Shown: positions 45,801 through 58,863, counted from the first letter of the stretch. The stretch is DNA of 64,000 bases from Clavaria fumosa (GCA_951802425.1 OX637794.1:2294001-2358000), one strand, 5' to 3'. The notes: a model not told the origin generated them from the letters alone. Made by a program: numbers and translations.

Positions 45801-47949
45801 TACTCTTCCGATGGCCGCACTATCGATCCTCACCATGCCCAGTGACTCTGTTGAGTCCGCAGCAAAAGTGATCATCTCACTCAACCATCGTACGCAGGAT
45901 ATGCTGGTTGCGCAGGCGAGAGGACTCATTGATTCGACGCTCAAAGCGTAAGTCATCTGATCTTGTCGAAAATTCATACACCTTCGACTTCTGGCGAAAT
46001 AGCTTTGCTTCGAACGGGATACTCAATTCCTTGTGCAAGGTGAGGGCGCGCACGCCGCATATGAAATGCCAGACATTTACGTTGACAAAATGCAGCGCCA
46101 TCTGAATCGCGAATTTTTCATTGTGCTCAAGCATATCATCGGCGGCGATGCTAAGCTCACCAAAGCGAATCCCTCAGAAGCATTGCGCAGTATTCTTCTT
46201 CGAGACGCATTCGCACGGGCTCCTGACAATGAATCTGGAATCTTACAGCAAGTATTGGATAATCTCAATACATTCGTGGAGGTCGTGCATCACCAAGGAT
46301 ACGATGTTGAACTCATGCAATGTGGGTGCAAGACCAGACAGTGCCCATTAATCTTTTCATTGGCGGTTTTTAGGTGTAGGAACATTCCTCACACAAATTG
46401 TTCGCCGAACGTCAGATTCCATGGACGGCGCCTTTGATCCGACTTCGATCCTCATGTTATCTTCGACTGTCATCCAATTTAATAAATCTCAGAGCCGGGT
46501 GTGCCGCTCCTTTTGTCACATCGTTATGTTGGTTTCTAATAGAAGTGTACTTTTAGGAATTTCTGACGTCTTTGGAAACGGCCCTACGAGCAATTCTTCT
46601 TCGGTTTCCTGTTACCATGAAATGCCTAGTTCGCGTTCTCAATGTCACATCAACCCTTTATCGGAAGGCCCAAGTACGTGAAGAGGGGCCAGTCGCGCAA
46701 GCCCAACCCAATGTCATCGCCCAAGTGGTATTTGACACCTTTGCTGAAGGGCTGCGAATGAAAGTTCGGTTAATACCGACAAACCTCAGTTCAATCTTAG
46801 AGGTCAGTTCAAAGGTGACTGCGTCGGATACTCATTCACTCCACTGAGAATTTGTAGGCTTTGACAACGGGCGCTCTGCATCCTGCGACGATACCCATCG
46901 AGTCTATACGGGAGCTCGCGGACGACGGGTTGAACTTTTTGCAGCAACATGCTTGGTCTGATGCGATATATCAGAACGATTATGATGCGTCTATCGCGGT
47001 TGCAAAAGTAGTATTAGACGCTACAGATCACGATCCTGATATACTCGCCAGACACTTAGCTGATCAGGGCGGAGAAGTACTCCTCAGTCCTATGTGATAT
47101 GCGCAAATCTAACTCACAACAGCAGAAATTACGTCACATTCTGAAGATCCGCGCTTGGAACATTCTCGTTCTGGCTGCATTATCACAAGCAACGAAGAAT
47201 TGGAAGACTAACGTTTTCACTCACTTTTCCACCTTCACACTGACTTACTGTGATGCATTGCGCTCATTCACACAAACGGGGGCCGTACGCCCCGAAGCTG
47301 CGGAGGCCGAAGCAATCATCAACCACACATACGCCGCAATCAAATTATGGCTTCTACTGGCTCAGAACGCAATGCTGAAGGCCGTAGAAATTGACTCTCC
47401 AAAGTTACAAGAGCTGTCGTCAAATGAATCTACAAGTCTTCTTGATGTTGTTGCAGTCTGGAACGAGCTTTGGCCACACTTTGAGCGGCTCGTGAAAATA
47501 TTTGAGGGGGAGGCTGAGTCGGTGGGCACTACCGGCTCCTTGCAATTCGATGAGCCTGACACAATTCTTGTGTAGTCTCTCGCTACGCTTGTCTGGTCGT
47601 CGGTGGCGAATCTGTTCGTATTTGCGCGGCAGACACAGTCAGTTCTTGCATTCGACGTTACCTCTCAGATTGCGCTTCTGGAGCGGTTGAGAATCGTGAG
47701 CCGGCAAGAATCAGCAAGCAGTCAGGTAAGTGTGTCCGCGCCCTTGACACGCGCTTGCTTAGCGCTACTCTGCAGCTCTCCCGTGCCCTGCGCAACTTGA
47801 CGGAACCTCTCCCAGATACTCCCTTTGAGCTTCTATTAAGCCAAGCTGGGAAGGACGTTGTGGCGGCCGAGAGAGCTCTTGAAGTAAAGAGAAAGGATGC
47901 CGCGAAAGCTGTCCCAGGGCGACATAGAGACGGAAGAGGCATTTCATGA
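39869..47949 (+). CDS. Giant UNC80-like protein with tandem C1-type zinc fingers
   Basis: More than 2,300 residues in many exons; the first are 39869-40361, 40416-40455 and 40506-42819, joined in phase. The N-terminus (MAKNAPRPPVLRVDTSGLDD) is Pro/Ser-rich. Helical-repeat sequence follows (PYALQALTLNVALYLIQTQR, DAYLDILGVMAYHIPKARQA). At about 41565-41915 lie two zinc fingers: CQRC-x10-CPLC-x4-HLDC, then a perfect C1 pattern H-x12-C-x2-C-x13-C-x2-C-x4-H-x2-C-x7-C (CFTC, CTIC, HPAC). The rest is long alpha-solenoid sequence, with blocks such as LLRKAVRRAMELVLLDISHE and LRQLALSVTQAFVKKW near 45670-45770, which I associate with the UNC80 C-terminal family. The protein ends RHRDGRGIS. Animal UNC80 is a large scaffold of the NALCN cation channel; the fungal function is unknown. 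The single-gene reading is well supported; the UNC80 assignment is from memory and less sure. Confidence 0.6.
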
Positions 47950-48008
47950 TCGTCCTCGTGTGATATAGATTAACAGACGAATATGTAACATAGAGTGCTC
48001 TCCATTGT

Positions 48009-48391
48009 CTATGCTGACCGCGACTTCGCTTTTTCTGCCTTCTTTCGATTTTCTTTGACGACAGTACTTCCAATGAAGATCCCGACCACAGACAAGCAGA
48101 CGACAAGGATAAACGCTGGGATTCGGACAGCCCATTCTCGAGAGGGAAAATATGCGTGGATTGGGCTGGCGCCGTCGAAGAACGGCTAGTCATAGAAGTA
48201 ATTGCTTGAGTGGGATGATAGGAAAAACGTAAGTGACGCGAACCAGAAGAATGGCCCAGATTGTGTAGTAAATGAATACGAAGGTCGCCACGAGAAGCAT
48301 CGAGCCGCCGAGGACTTTGTCGCTGACAGCCTAGTTCCATTGCCACGTCATGCCGGTGTTTGCAACGATTGTTGACGAGGAGGCTCACCAT
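48009..48391 (-). CDS. DPM2: Dolichol-phosphate mannose synthase regulatory subunit Dpm2
   Basis: This small two-span ER membrane protein stabilises dolichol-phosphate mannose synthase, and is also found in the GPI-GlcNAc transferase complex. Three coding exons: the ATG alone (48391-48389), 48330-48244 and 48185-48009, in total 88 residues. Spliced, it reads M-AVSDKVLGGSMLLVATFVF, then IYYTIWAILL as first span, PFFDGASPIHAYFPSREWAV as lumenal loop, and RIPAFILVVCLSVVGIFIG as second span. A lysine-rich tail (KENRKKAEKAKSRSA) follows. Length, the two spans and the loop motif match Dpm2. Fungi with a Dpm2 normally have the three-subunit synthase, as in Agaricomycetes, unlike S. cerevisiae. It is convergent with the UNC80-like gene (60 bp) and divergent from TRS120 (180 bp). 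Confidence 0.88.
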
Positions 48392-48571
48392 TACAGTCGT
48401 CGAGCGACTTCAAGCGAGTGATCTCGTTGTGGCCGCAGCGAAAGGGGCGATCCGATTTGGCCACACACGCTCCTGGTCACCCATCATTACCAGCGAGGCA
48501 ACGGTGACGGTTATCTACTGTATACCATCGGTCTTGGCGGTGTGAGACTCGTTCTATCGTCACGAGCCTCG

Positions 48572-51500
48572 ATGGAGTCGCATGCATTCGCGTCGTTAGC
48601 ACAAATACGAATACTGCTGCTTCCAGTGGGCCCGATCTCGCACTCGACGCTCGACCGAAATACCGCTGAAATTCGAGCCTTCAGTGAGTTACGTCTCAGG
48701 GACATACAACCCACGGACAGCAAAGGCGGAAAAGGTGTGTTTTTTATTGCTAAATTCTTCAAACTTCCAAATCGCGCCCCAGGTCGTTTTATCCCGAACC
48801 CACTATCGTCGGGCTGCCTTCACCTCTGCTTTACCTCACATCCTTCCCCTCGGGATCACGAGCGGCTTTTTCTCTTCCGGCCTTCGCATTTTACTTTAGG
48901 TGTGATTGGCATTGCCGCCTGTTCTCAAAAAGACCTTCTCCCAACGCTTCTCACTCGGTTCAACACCCTCCTGCTTGATATATTTCCGTCTGATTCACCA
49001 TTCCCATTGGCCAAGAATCTCTTTGTTTTTGAAGAGACTGACGGGGAGACGCAGCTCAACCTCGAAGGCCGTCTGCCTGGAATATCAATCATCTCGAGCG
49101 CCATAGCAAACAAAAAGTTGTACATCGGCAGATTACTAGCTGACCTTTGCTCTCATGTATTGGGAGAGTTTGATCGAGTGGTTCGTAATAATTCAATTCC
49201 GATACTGGTCTTCTCATGTGCAACAGGTACAAACGCTTGAAACGCGTGTTGGAAACGAGCACTTGAATGCAACATTACTGCCTTCCTTGCCCTCTTCCGC
49301 CGCATCTTCATCGCTTGATAATACTACCAAACGCGGCAGTCCTCCGACCTTACCTTCTCACAGTAGCCAACCTGAATTGACTGTAGCTGCCCCCAAAGCA
49401 GTGAAGCGTAATTCATCTGCCAATCTCGGGACGCGCCCACTTTCTTCTACACCGCCCCTCAAGAAACGTTCCATAATTGGAGCTGCATCAGGTGATGGGA
49501 GACTATACAGTGTCCTCGGCAATTTTTTTCTGTTGGCTGGTAGGACAGGAGATGCTATGATATGGTTGGATACTGTTTCTAGTCATCATAAAATTTCTAA
49601 TACTATTTCGAAAGGTATGAGGAAGCGATTGCATTATGCAAATCCCCGCAAGACGCGATTTGGCACGCATCAGCTTTGGAAGGGATGGCTACAGTCCCCA
49701 TACTTGATGCTTGGTCTTCAGGTCTTGGAATCGTCCGTATCTCTTCATTTTAGCGTATTTGTGCCTCAATTCGTCTATCTCAGCATGCTCCTGTCAGCGG
49801 TGGTGATGAACCATGGTCTGGTATATCCGATAAACTACTACAAGCAATCTCGCTCTATTCGAAAGGCCCGCCCTTTCCCGACCCCGACCAGCCCTATGCC
49901 CTTCTCGCTTATCTTTATTGTTGTGCTGTTCTCCGACAAGCATCACTGTTATTCGCTGTGTGGTCCGCTAAAGGTTGGGGCCCTTTAGCCTTCGCTACCA
50001 TGCTTCATCCGAGCTCAGCCCCTTATCTCCCGCCCACCGTCTCTGATGTTAACTCTAACACCTGGCCACATCTGGAGCGCCTCAGTACGTTTACAGGCAT
50101 CTCACGATCTTTTATCTCTTCTACTCTCACTCAAGCCCATGGCCCCTGGCTTCTTCACCTCGGACCGGCTGCGCGACTTTCAATTTTGGAATCTATGGCT
50201 GCTATGTATGCATGCCTTGGTTACAAGCGAAAGGAAGTCTATCTTCTGCGCGAGGTCCTGGGCAGCATCGTGGATCTTGTCGTCCAAGGACGTGAGGAAG
50301 ATGAGTTTCGACAAGCCGAATCATCAGAAGCAAAGGAAGCAGTGTCTAATTCGGACGCCCCAACAAAAGGTTCTGTGAGCATGCAGCGAAGCGAGCGCAC
50401 TGGTGGAAACGAAAGTCTCCTCAATGTGCTGAAATATGTCTCCAAAATACTTGGAGTCAACCTCGGAGCTCTTCGGATCGTCAATGGCGATGACGGTGGC
50501 CCCGATCAGGATACCAAGGTCAGTCGTACAAGCGGGATCTTGTCGGATTTCCCGGGGGATGAATCACAGGATCCACATGGATGGCCTGAGTTACAAGTGG
50601 GTATTGTGCGTGAGGCAGTAGCAATCGCAGAAGCGTTACCAGGTCTGTAATATATTTTTGCGCGTTCTGGCTCAATATCAATGGCCCCAACACTTCAGAT
50701 AATCTCAGCGTCGCCCAATTCTCCCTTTCGTCGTTACGCACGCTCCATCTTATCCTCTCATCTGCAGACCAATGGTTCCTGTACAATGTGGCTGCACGTG
50801 CATTAGCGACTGCACGCCGCAGAGGCTACACACAGTGTATCGAGTTCTGGACAAGTCGACCCGTTGTCAATATCAGCGTTTCTCTGTCAGTCCATTATAC
50901 CTCGTTCTTCGTAATATATTTCCCCTGACAATCCATGACTAGATCGCCTTCAGTTCAACCGCCAGTTGAGAAGCCTATTTCTGTGCTTGCCATGCGATCG
51001 TTGGGGGCCAATCCAATTCTGCAAGGGGCTACTGATCCGTTTCTTTATAATCCGAGGAGGTCCGGTAAGGGACAGGTTAGTTGCACAATTCTATCGCCTT
51101 TTCGACGTTCTGATACAGACTGAGTAGGCCCAATGTTTGTTGGTACACAATGAGCCATTTGAACTTGCTGTGACACTACAGAATCCCTTCATGCTTGACG
51201 TGGAATTCCAGGGTTTGACTATAAGGTGCGTGTAGTGTGATTAAGTTCTACGACTTGACTCAGAAGAGGCTCATTAGTGCATCTGGTGTCCCACTGGAGA
51301 TGCAGCCGATTTCAGTCACGGTTCCTGCGAGTTCTGTCCGTGCTATAGCAATGGTCGGCACACCTCTCATGCCAGGAAGGTTAATCATTCGTGGTTGCAT
51401 TCTCCGGACACTTGGAAGTGCCCCTCGTGAATTCCTCCTTCCATTGTCAACAGACGATGAGGAAGAGAGACTCTCGCAACTTCGAAGTGCATCACAATGC

Positions 51501-53318
51501 AAATTGGACCGGTCCAAGTACTCAGGTCTGGCTTCTCGTCCTTGGGAAAGGCCCGACATGCGTACAAATTCTGAGACGCCGCCCTCTGGGAAATCGTCCA
51601 TTTCTTTTCTTGAATGCAATGTAGTCCCAGAACAGCCATTACTTCGCATCCGTGGGACGTCACTCACTCACGGGGCACTCATGCTATACAATGGAGAGAT
51701 GTGAGTCCTGATTGGAGCAGCACGCAGACCTGAGCTTATTTCCTCGCTAAGGTCTACCATTCGCTTCGTCTTAGAGAATGTATCGACGTTGCCGATTGAT
51801 TTTTTTACGTTGTCCTTCGACGATGACACTATCGCACCTTCAAGACAAGCACTTGCAGACGGCAACCTATCTGTCTTTGAGGCTTATGAAACGGAGTACG
51901 ACCTGATACATCGACCACTATTATCTCAGCAAAACCAAAGGAATAAGGAAGAGGAAACCGTGATCTCTCCCGGTCAAGCGATGGCCATGTCTTTGACATG
52001 CACTGGGAAAGTTGGCTGGTGAGGTGTCACTTCAGCTGCAACAAATACCTGTTTCACTCAGTCGGAGCAGCTCAGCGGGAACGATACATGTATCGTATGC
52101 TTATATCCATCGAACTCAGGATCCGTCTGCAAGTGCGACAGGAGTATTTCATTGTCGACAGTTTTCGTACCCTGTCGTTGTCACTGTCTACCATATGCTG
52201 GAATGCCATGCGATGGACATCCTGCCTTATTCCTGCTTCAACGCATTCGATGCCAAAGACAAGAAAGAGGATACTGATAACGATCGCTCACTCAAGTCTG
52301 TCATGCGAACGGATGGCGATACTGGCTGGTGCCTATTCTCCATTGAAGTGCGGAATACGTATGGCTTACCATTCGACGTCACTTTCGATCGGACACAAAA
52401 AGGTCTGTTTTTTATATATATAGAAAACCGTGTCTAGAATGTTGTCTTTTGCGAGTAGGCACTCCCCACGCCTCAACAACGGTCGTAGTGCCCCCCGGTT
52501 CGACAAAACGGTTCGTTGATTAGTACCGCACAAGTCTCGTATTAATAAATATATTCATAGGATTTACATGCCTATCAAACGGTTCTTATTACCAAGTACC
52601 CAAGTAGAGCAAGCGATACCCACTCTATCTGACCGACAATTCGTGGTCACCAAATCCAAGCTCTCTACGGCGGAGGAGAAGCTACAGCGAGAATTATTCT
52701 GGTATCGAGAGGAGCTCTTCGAGTGCCTCCGCGGTCGTTGGCGAGAAGTACATCTTTGGATTTCTCATGAAAATTTCATTCTAATCGTTGCCTAGTCTGG
52801 TGGCACACGCTCGGGAGATCTCTCCTTACGAAAGCAGCGCATGACATTACCAATGCTCGAGAGATTGCGCACAGAGAGTGTAAAGGTGGTGATGACGTTG
52901 GCCCAGTACGATGCCAAAGAAGGGGCTGTTCCTATCACGCTGCGGCGAGGGGCTGTTGCGTTGCCGCGACCTAACGAGTTTTTATGCTTGTGCACTAAAG
53001 TTACGAACCTCTCCCGTCAGTGGAATCTAATTCTTCTCGTTAGGAAATGGGACTAACATGCTTTCATAAGCGACATCTCTGATCCTGACCTTGAGCTACG
53101 CAATGGATCCCGCAGATCTCATTCTGTGTGAGGGCGTCCTCACAGACATACCGCTGGGCAGGTTGAATCAAGATGAGTCACTAGAGTTGGAAACGGGGAT
53201 CTGCTTTCTCGCCTCAGGACGGTTCGAGATCAAGGGAGAGGTGCAATGCATGTTTGTCGAAGATGGAGACCGCATCGCCGGGTTTGGTTCTTTGAGAGCA
53301 CACATAGCAGAGGAATAG
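48572..53318 (+). CDS. TRS120: TRAPPII complex subunit Trs120
   Basis: This scaffold subunit of TRAPPII (TRAPPC9 in animals, HypA in Aspergillus) activates the late-Golgi Rab GTPase Ypt31/Rab11. The ATG at 48572 gives MESHAFASLAQIRILLLPVG, the family start. After an intron come GRFIPNPLSSGCLHLCF, TLGVIGIAACSQKDLLPTLL, FPLAKNLFVFEE, NKKLYIGRLLADLCSHVLGE and GNEHLNATLLPSLPS. A Ser/Pro-rich loop precedes ASGDGRLYSVLGNFFLLAGR and TPR-like helices (about 49480-50650). The second half is beta-rich, with Ig-like modules (VSLQLQQIPVSLSRSS, YTVVVTVYHMLECHAMDILP-type stretches), and ends SGRFEIKGEVQCMFVEDGDR then LRAHIAEE. There are more than ten introns; I did not phase-check all of them. It appears complete and at least 1,200 residues long, close to family size. 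Confidence 0.88.
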
Positions 53319-53455
53319 ACATCGATTCTTGGTCTCATAATTGTGCGTGGCATTGCTTGTGTCGATAAAGGACGGTTTAGAGGGACCTTACGAATCGTGT
53401 ACACTGCATGATACATCTGTAGCAGGGAATTGAGGACATCACATCCGAATCCAGT

Positions 53456-54030
53456 TCAATTATAATCCGAATCCTCTTGTCTAAAAGCAGCCGAATACGC
53501 CAATATTGTGCCGTAGACCATCCTGTTACGCGTTGCAGTCAGTCCAACCTGTTTGATCGAGCCGACAAAAGCAATGCTTGACACGTACGCTCCGCCTGTG
53601 ATGGACATGGCGCAAGCCCATGGCACGATTATTTCCGAGCGTGCGAGGACTATGGGCAGGGCAAAACCTGTCACAACGATGATGGAAGTCAGGAACCGTC
53701 CAAAGTCGACGCCGGCGGACGATTCGTAGGAAGTGGCGGAGAATTCGTCAGAGCCTTGCGAGAATATAGCATTCGGGAGAGGTGCGAGAACGAAGGTAAG
53801 GGCTTTTAACGAGAATGGATTTAGACGAGGCATTTAGAGACAATGCAGCAAAAAGCTGCGCACCGACGAGGAGTGGCAGCCATTTGTTCCAGAGCGCACA
53901 GGAGAGAATGATCAGCAAGAAACCGACGGCGAGCACAAAGGATAAAAGGATGACAGCTATGATGAGCCTTCAGCGCCTACCTCCTACGCAGAAACAACTG
54001 AAAGGACTGACTTTTGAGCCCAGCGGCCAT
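53456..54030 (-). CDS. VPS55: Vps55-like endosomal membrane protein (LEPROT family)
   Basis: This four-span protein forms a complex with Vps68 and acts in late endosome to vacuole transport. The ATG at 54030 starts MAAGLK; after an intron comes IIAVILLSFVLAVGFLLIIL (span 1), then SCALWNKWLPLLV. The following exon has FVLAPLPNAIFSQGSDEFSA (span 2), SSAGVDFGRFLTSIIVVTGF (span 3) and ALPIVLARSEIIVPWACAMS. A last intron separates it from YGTILAYSAAFRQEDSDYN (span 4 and tail). The conserved WLPL, APLPN and FGRF features of the family are all present. The donor of intron 1 is uncertain: GTCAGT is stronger but the phase favours the GT six bases downstream. It is convergent with TRS120 (137 bp) and in tandem with kinesin-5. 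Confidence 0.88.
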
Positions 54031-54189
54031 GATATCGACAAGGTAAGTGGCAGCGTCTCTGGGACTTTGCAGTGATTCGTTGCCGCTTACATAAATTGTG
54101 ATTGATCACGTGTTGTCCGGTCCATGTACTAAATATATGATGTACTTCTTACTGTACGCGAGAGCGAGGAAGATTTAAACACAGGTAGG

Positions 54190-57100
54190 TCATCGAACTC
54201 TTCGCGACCCTCGACGCGTGACAATGTTGGTTGGCCGCTCGGATAGTACTGCAGTTGCTGGTGGTGCAATCTTGTTCCTGTTGGCACTAAACTTCTTGCG
54301 CTGGGGAGCGGGGCGGATGAGCGGTAGTGACGAAGACGAGGAAGACGTCAGCGAAGCGGCTATCGGCGATGCTGGAACCGGATTCAAGACATCTTCCTCA
54401 TGAGATCCGACTTCACGCGGCGCGTCCTCTGCGTTCGTCCCAACCGCGTCGCCCTCACAATCGTCTGGCAAAGGCAGGTGCTCTGCTAAGAACGTCTCGC
54501 TATCTGCTTTGGAAACGCCCTGCTCTCGCCAGCGCTTGACAATGACATCCCTGCTTTCCGTGAGCTCCCAATCGTCAACATATTCCCAAGCACGTTTCCG
54601 AGGCGTCTTCCCGGTGGAAGTATCTTCCTGTGCACCCTGTTCAACGAGCAGTCGAGTTGCTTGCTTGGCGGCGGCGAGATGAGAAACGGCGGCTTTGTGG
54701 TAACTCTCCGTCGCTGTTGCTAAGACGGCGCTCTGCACACAAAACTGAGTTAAATGGAGTTCGAGTGAAGTGGAATGTCTGACCTCAGAAACTACTCGCT
54801 CGACCACACCTCCAATCGACTTCGCGGTGGCCGAAAGGCCGTGTTGTAGTTGCCGATAGCCCGATTGGATGTCTGCCCCCATCGTGCTGGTCTCTGCAAC
54901 ACGTGCCCTCTTGGCACAGTCGTAGCCAGTCAATGCTGTGAGTCGGTTTGAGCGAAAACAAGTCATCTAGGATCCCACCGCAAACTCACCATCGGCAGAC
55001 ATCTTGCTCATATTCCGCATTTGGTGCTGAACCCCATCCGAGTACTTTGATAGGGAACTTGAAATGGCGCCCTGTAGAGTTGTGAGGTGCCCTGCGAAAG
55101 TGGTCCGAGCAGTACTCATAGACTGCGGGTGTCAAGATCATTTCCAATTAATCTCGAGGCGGACGGTATTCACCTTGACCGCCGCATCTTTGACCTTCTT
55201 GCCTTCCAATTCCTTCTTTTCTACCAGTTTGGAGACATCCGCCCCCTTCCCAATTAAGGGATGGACACAAGTTGCGTGCTTCTCGCTATACTCCGTCATC
55301 CTCTTTCCGCTTTCCGCATTGCCACGCTTGACCTCCTCGACGATCTCTTTCAAGCCGCGATCCCTCGCGGCCGCAAACTCGCCGACGAGCCCCGAAATCC
55401 GTTTAACGAGGCTGTCTCTTGCATCTTCGCCTTTTAACTGCTCGGACTCGAGCAGACCCATGAGATGGGCGTTTTGCTCGCGCAGGCGCGTAATTTCAGC
55501 ATCAACTGTTGCGTTCGTGAGTGCTAACGCTTCCGTAATTGAGTTGCGTTCCGCATCGATGTACTGGCGCACTTCGCGCACTACGTGTTCAACCAGCGAT
55601 CCCGTGGCTTTGAGGGCTTTGTCCAACTGAAATACGAGCTGTGAAGAACGTTCGCAGAGGCGTGTTTTTAACCGAAAACCTACCGCTGCAAAACCCGCAG
55701 CGCCACTTGCTTCAACGCCTTTACAGAGTAATTCACACCTCTGATTGAGATCTTGGCACCATTCTTTCAGCTCGTCTCTAACGCTATCTCCTGTCCCCTT
55801 CAGGACATTCCTGACTCCTGCGATCGCCTCCTGCGAAGATTTCTCTTGAGTTTCTATCACATTCAGCGTGCTCTGTAAACGCTGCAGTTGTTCGTCAATC
55901 CGTTTGGAGTGAGCATTAAGCGTCTCGAGCTCAGAGGCTTTGAATTCTTGGGCCTCTGCGCGAAGTTTCTGTATATGATGAGAGGATAATTTGATGAATT
56001 CGTCAAGTCTGGCGGCCAGGAACTGGCTTTCAGATGAGACGGCTTTGCCCTGACTGAGGACGACCTTAGAGTTGGAATTGAAGACCTTGGTCTTCCGTTC
56101 TGGGTAACACCATCAAATAAGGCGCGGACCTAAGCAACTTGACCCCTTACCAAGTTTGTCAAAGAGGGCACTAACGTCTGCAACGCTCTCGCCCACAACA
56201 TTCTTCAGACCGTCCGCCACGTTATCCAAGACAGCTTCCGTGTCTTCGTGTGCTTTCCTCACGACGATCTCTTCCTCCAATACCCCCTTCACGACCTTCA
56301 GCTCTTCTTGCTTCTCGACCAGCTCCTCCTCGGTGACTTTCAACTGCTCCCTCGTCATCTTTAGCTCCCCGTCTCTTTTCATCAACAGTGCGATGCTTTG
56401 CTCAAACTCCTCCCTTACAGCTCGCATCTGATTCTCCACAACCTCGATCTGCCGCTTGGCCTCTTCGAGTTCGGTCTGCCTCAGCTCCTGCTCAGCGTTG
56501 AGTTGCGACCACGTCTCTTCAGATAAGTAAATGCCGCTCTTCTCGCGTGCTGCGAGCAGGTCCCCCTTGAGCCGTTCGATCTCCGCGACGTACTCCTTCA
56601 GGAGCGCATTGCGGGTCATGCGCTGATTCACTTCGGGTTTGTTGCGTATCGATTTAGCGCGAATTGCGTAGTCAAGCGTAGAGAGGGTCTCCTCCATATT
56701 TGACCGGGCAGGGGAAATAGTGGCGATAATGCAAGTCTTGGTCCGACCTCCGAGAGAATCTTGGAGGAGACGTGTCAGCTTCGACTCACTGCAATTATCA
56801 TTCAGTATTTCATCGCGTTCTCATGATGATGATGAGATTTGTGCCCGCACCGGTATGGAACGTGCTGCGAGCGATCGACAAGTGCGTTTATGACCCTTCC
56901 CAGGGTCAGTAAACTCTGATTGATCATTCCAGCCTCTCTCGCTCTCTTGTTTTCGGCGCCGCTTCTCCCTATGTTCTCGCTCCCTGCCAAATCTACCATG
57001 TTCAACTTGCCAACCTTCAGCAGATCGTCGCCCATGTTAGAGGTCTCTTTGATATGGACCGTAATTGAGAAGACAGAATGCGAACGGGAAGAATGGTCAT

Positions 57101-57968
57101 TGAATTTGGTGGCGGCAATCTGCCGGCGTTGCGAGCCTTTTGTAAGGAGTTGAAGCGCATCTGTGACATCCTTGACAGACACTTCCTCGAGACCCTGGAT
57201 AAAAACGCCTTTCTTATTCGAGTCGTCAAAGATTTTCAGGCCTATTTGAGCGGCAGCGTCTTTTGAAGCTCCGCTGCCCTGACCCATAGGTTGTGTGCTC
57301 CCAATTGGGGGTGCGAGTTCGCTGGATAGAAGGTCACGGAGCTCTTCGTTGTATAGCTCGACAAATGATATTTTGACGCTATAATCGGACCCGGACTTCT
57401 CGAGATCGTGAAAAAGACGGAAAAGGACGCGAGGAACCATGCCAGCTTGGGTGGAGGGATTGCCCATTGGGGTCGGAGCCAAGTCACCCTGCATCGTATA
57501 GGTCTTACCAGTGCCGGTCTGGCCATATGCGAAAAGTGTACAATTATAGCCCTGTATAACTTCTGAGAGCATGGGGGCGACAACGTCGTGGTAGATCATT
57601 GCCTGATCGGCTTCTGGACCAAACACCAAGTCGAACGGGTAGGTTCGCATCGGTGGCAGCGTAACAATGCCCAGGGTGGACTGGGGCAGCGCGGTTTCTA
57701 TCGTTACTTCTTGGCTCTTGGCTCCAGAAGAAGAGACTATTATTGGAGAGTTATCCTGTATCTCGCGCTCTGAGCGGCGACGACAGCGAATAACGACCTG
57801 GATGTTCGTTTCGGCGTCATCTTGGGGTGCTGTCCTTGTAGGCCTCGATGCGACAGAAGCTCCAAGCTCTGCTTGATTGGCAATAACAGAACGAGGCCTC
57901 GAGGGCAGTGGTTGTTGCGTTAAAGTAGAATTGACCCTCGAGCGAGGCGCAGTCCTGCGAGACGCCAT
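54190..57968 (-). CDS. Kinesin-5 (BimC/Eg5/Cin8-type mitotic motor)
   Basis: This plus-end-directed homotetrameric motor slides spindle microtubules apart. The ATG at 57968 starts [13 protein letters not shown]; the frame stays open upstream to an ATG at 58049. The motor domain has [15 protein letters not shown], the P-loop [12 protein letters not shown] (about 57530), [41 protein letters not shown] and [32 protein letters not shown] ends the motor (neck start), then comes a long coiled coil (56100-56620, 55140-55980). Near the C-terminus stands the BimC box: [17 protein letters not shown] (about 54560-54610) with the Cdk-type TPRK site. A disordered basic tail ends RRGSRRVR. Box and layout identify kinesin-5 and exclude kinesin-1 or kinesin-8. 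It is separated by 448 bp from Elof1. Confidence 0.93.
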
Positions 57969-58416
57969 AATATGCTTTGCTGTATGCGCTGCGGGTTGCG
58001 AGGAGGGAACAATCGCGTGGACTGCAAGAGCGTTCATCGAGAAAGGCAACGTGCCAAGCAGGTGTCAACATCGCACGCGTCAAGATCACGTGTTTCGCGA
58101 AGTTGGTCGCTATTGCAGAAATCAGTCAATGTGGAGACATTCAATTCCCTTCGCTACATAAAAGTACTTGAATTATAATAAGTCCAATGTGTGGAGGTTT
58201 GTTTTCGCATTCAGCACCATTCCTTTTGGCTGTTTCGCATCCTCATCCGCAAGGCGAATTGGGCGCATAGCCACGGGGCAAGCTCGAACAAACTTCTCGA
58301 GATCAGTCTCCGTTTGCCCCGTCTTACGAATAACCTATACACTGGAATTTTGACGTTCGTTCGCTCCTTACTTGCCTTGCAGCAAGTGTAGTCTTTGGCT
58401 TCACAGCGCCAGCTCC
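57969..58416. other. Divergent promoter region, kinesin-5 / ELOF1
   Basis: About 450 bp carry both upstream regions; an AT-rich patch lies at 58150-58180. The kinesin-5 frame stays open for 27 codons into this interval. No other gene is seen. Confidence 0.5.
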
Positions 58417-58863
58417 ATGGGCAAACGCAAGAAGTCTTCAAGGAAACCCGCACCAACTCGCAGGAAAGAGCCACTCGGTGAGTCATTTTGGGGTATAATG
58501 GCCGTTGAGCTCATGCGAAACGCATCAGACGTCGCGTTTACTTGTATTTTTTGTCATCACGACAAGTCTGTCACTGTTCGTCTTGATAGGAAAGAAGGAG
58601 TTGCCCACCTCGCCTGTCGTGTATGTTATCAACGATATCAAAGCAAAGTCAATCGTACGTCCTCCAAAACTTGCTTCAGAAGAATCTGCTGAGCCTTCAC
58701 AGATCTGACGGAACCTATTGACATTTACTCAGAGTGGATCGACGCCGCTGATGCTGCACAAAAGGATGAAGAGCCCGCCCCTCGTGTCGCTGCTTCCTCC
58801 AACAGGGTCCAGACCCCACGGAACCCAGGATCTATTCCCAGCGACGACGAGTATGATGTTTGA
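58417..58863 (+). CDS. ELF1: Transcription elongation factor 1 homolog (Elof1/Elf1)
   Basis: This small zinc protein rides on elongating RNA polymerase II and helps it pass nucleosomes and transcription-coupled repair. Three exons (58417-58477, 58529-58654, 58703-58863) give 115 residues. MGKRKKSSRKPAPTRRKEPL is the basic N-terminal tail. A four-cysteine zinc site (CIFC and CRVC) frames HHDKSVTVRLDRKEGVAH. After YQRYQSKVN come HLTEPIDIYSEWIDAADAAQ and an acidic Ser/Pro-rich tail ending SDDEYDV, which is longer than in yeast. All phases match and the core is nearly family consensus. Confidence 0.93.

Noticed and set aside
48542..48571. Earlier ATG for TRS120 at 48542
   Set aside because: It would add ten residues, while the family start (short leader then SLAQIRILL) fits the ATG at 48572.
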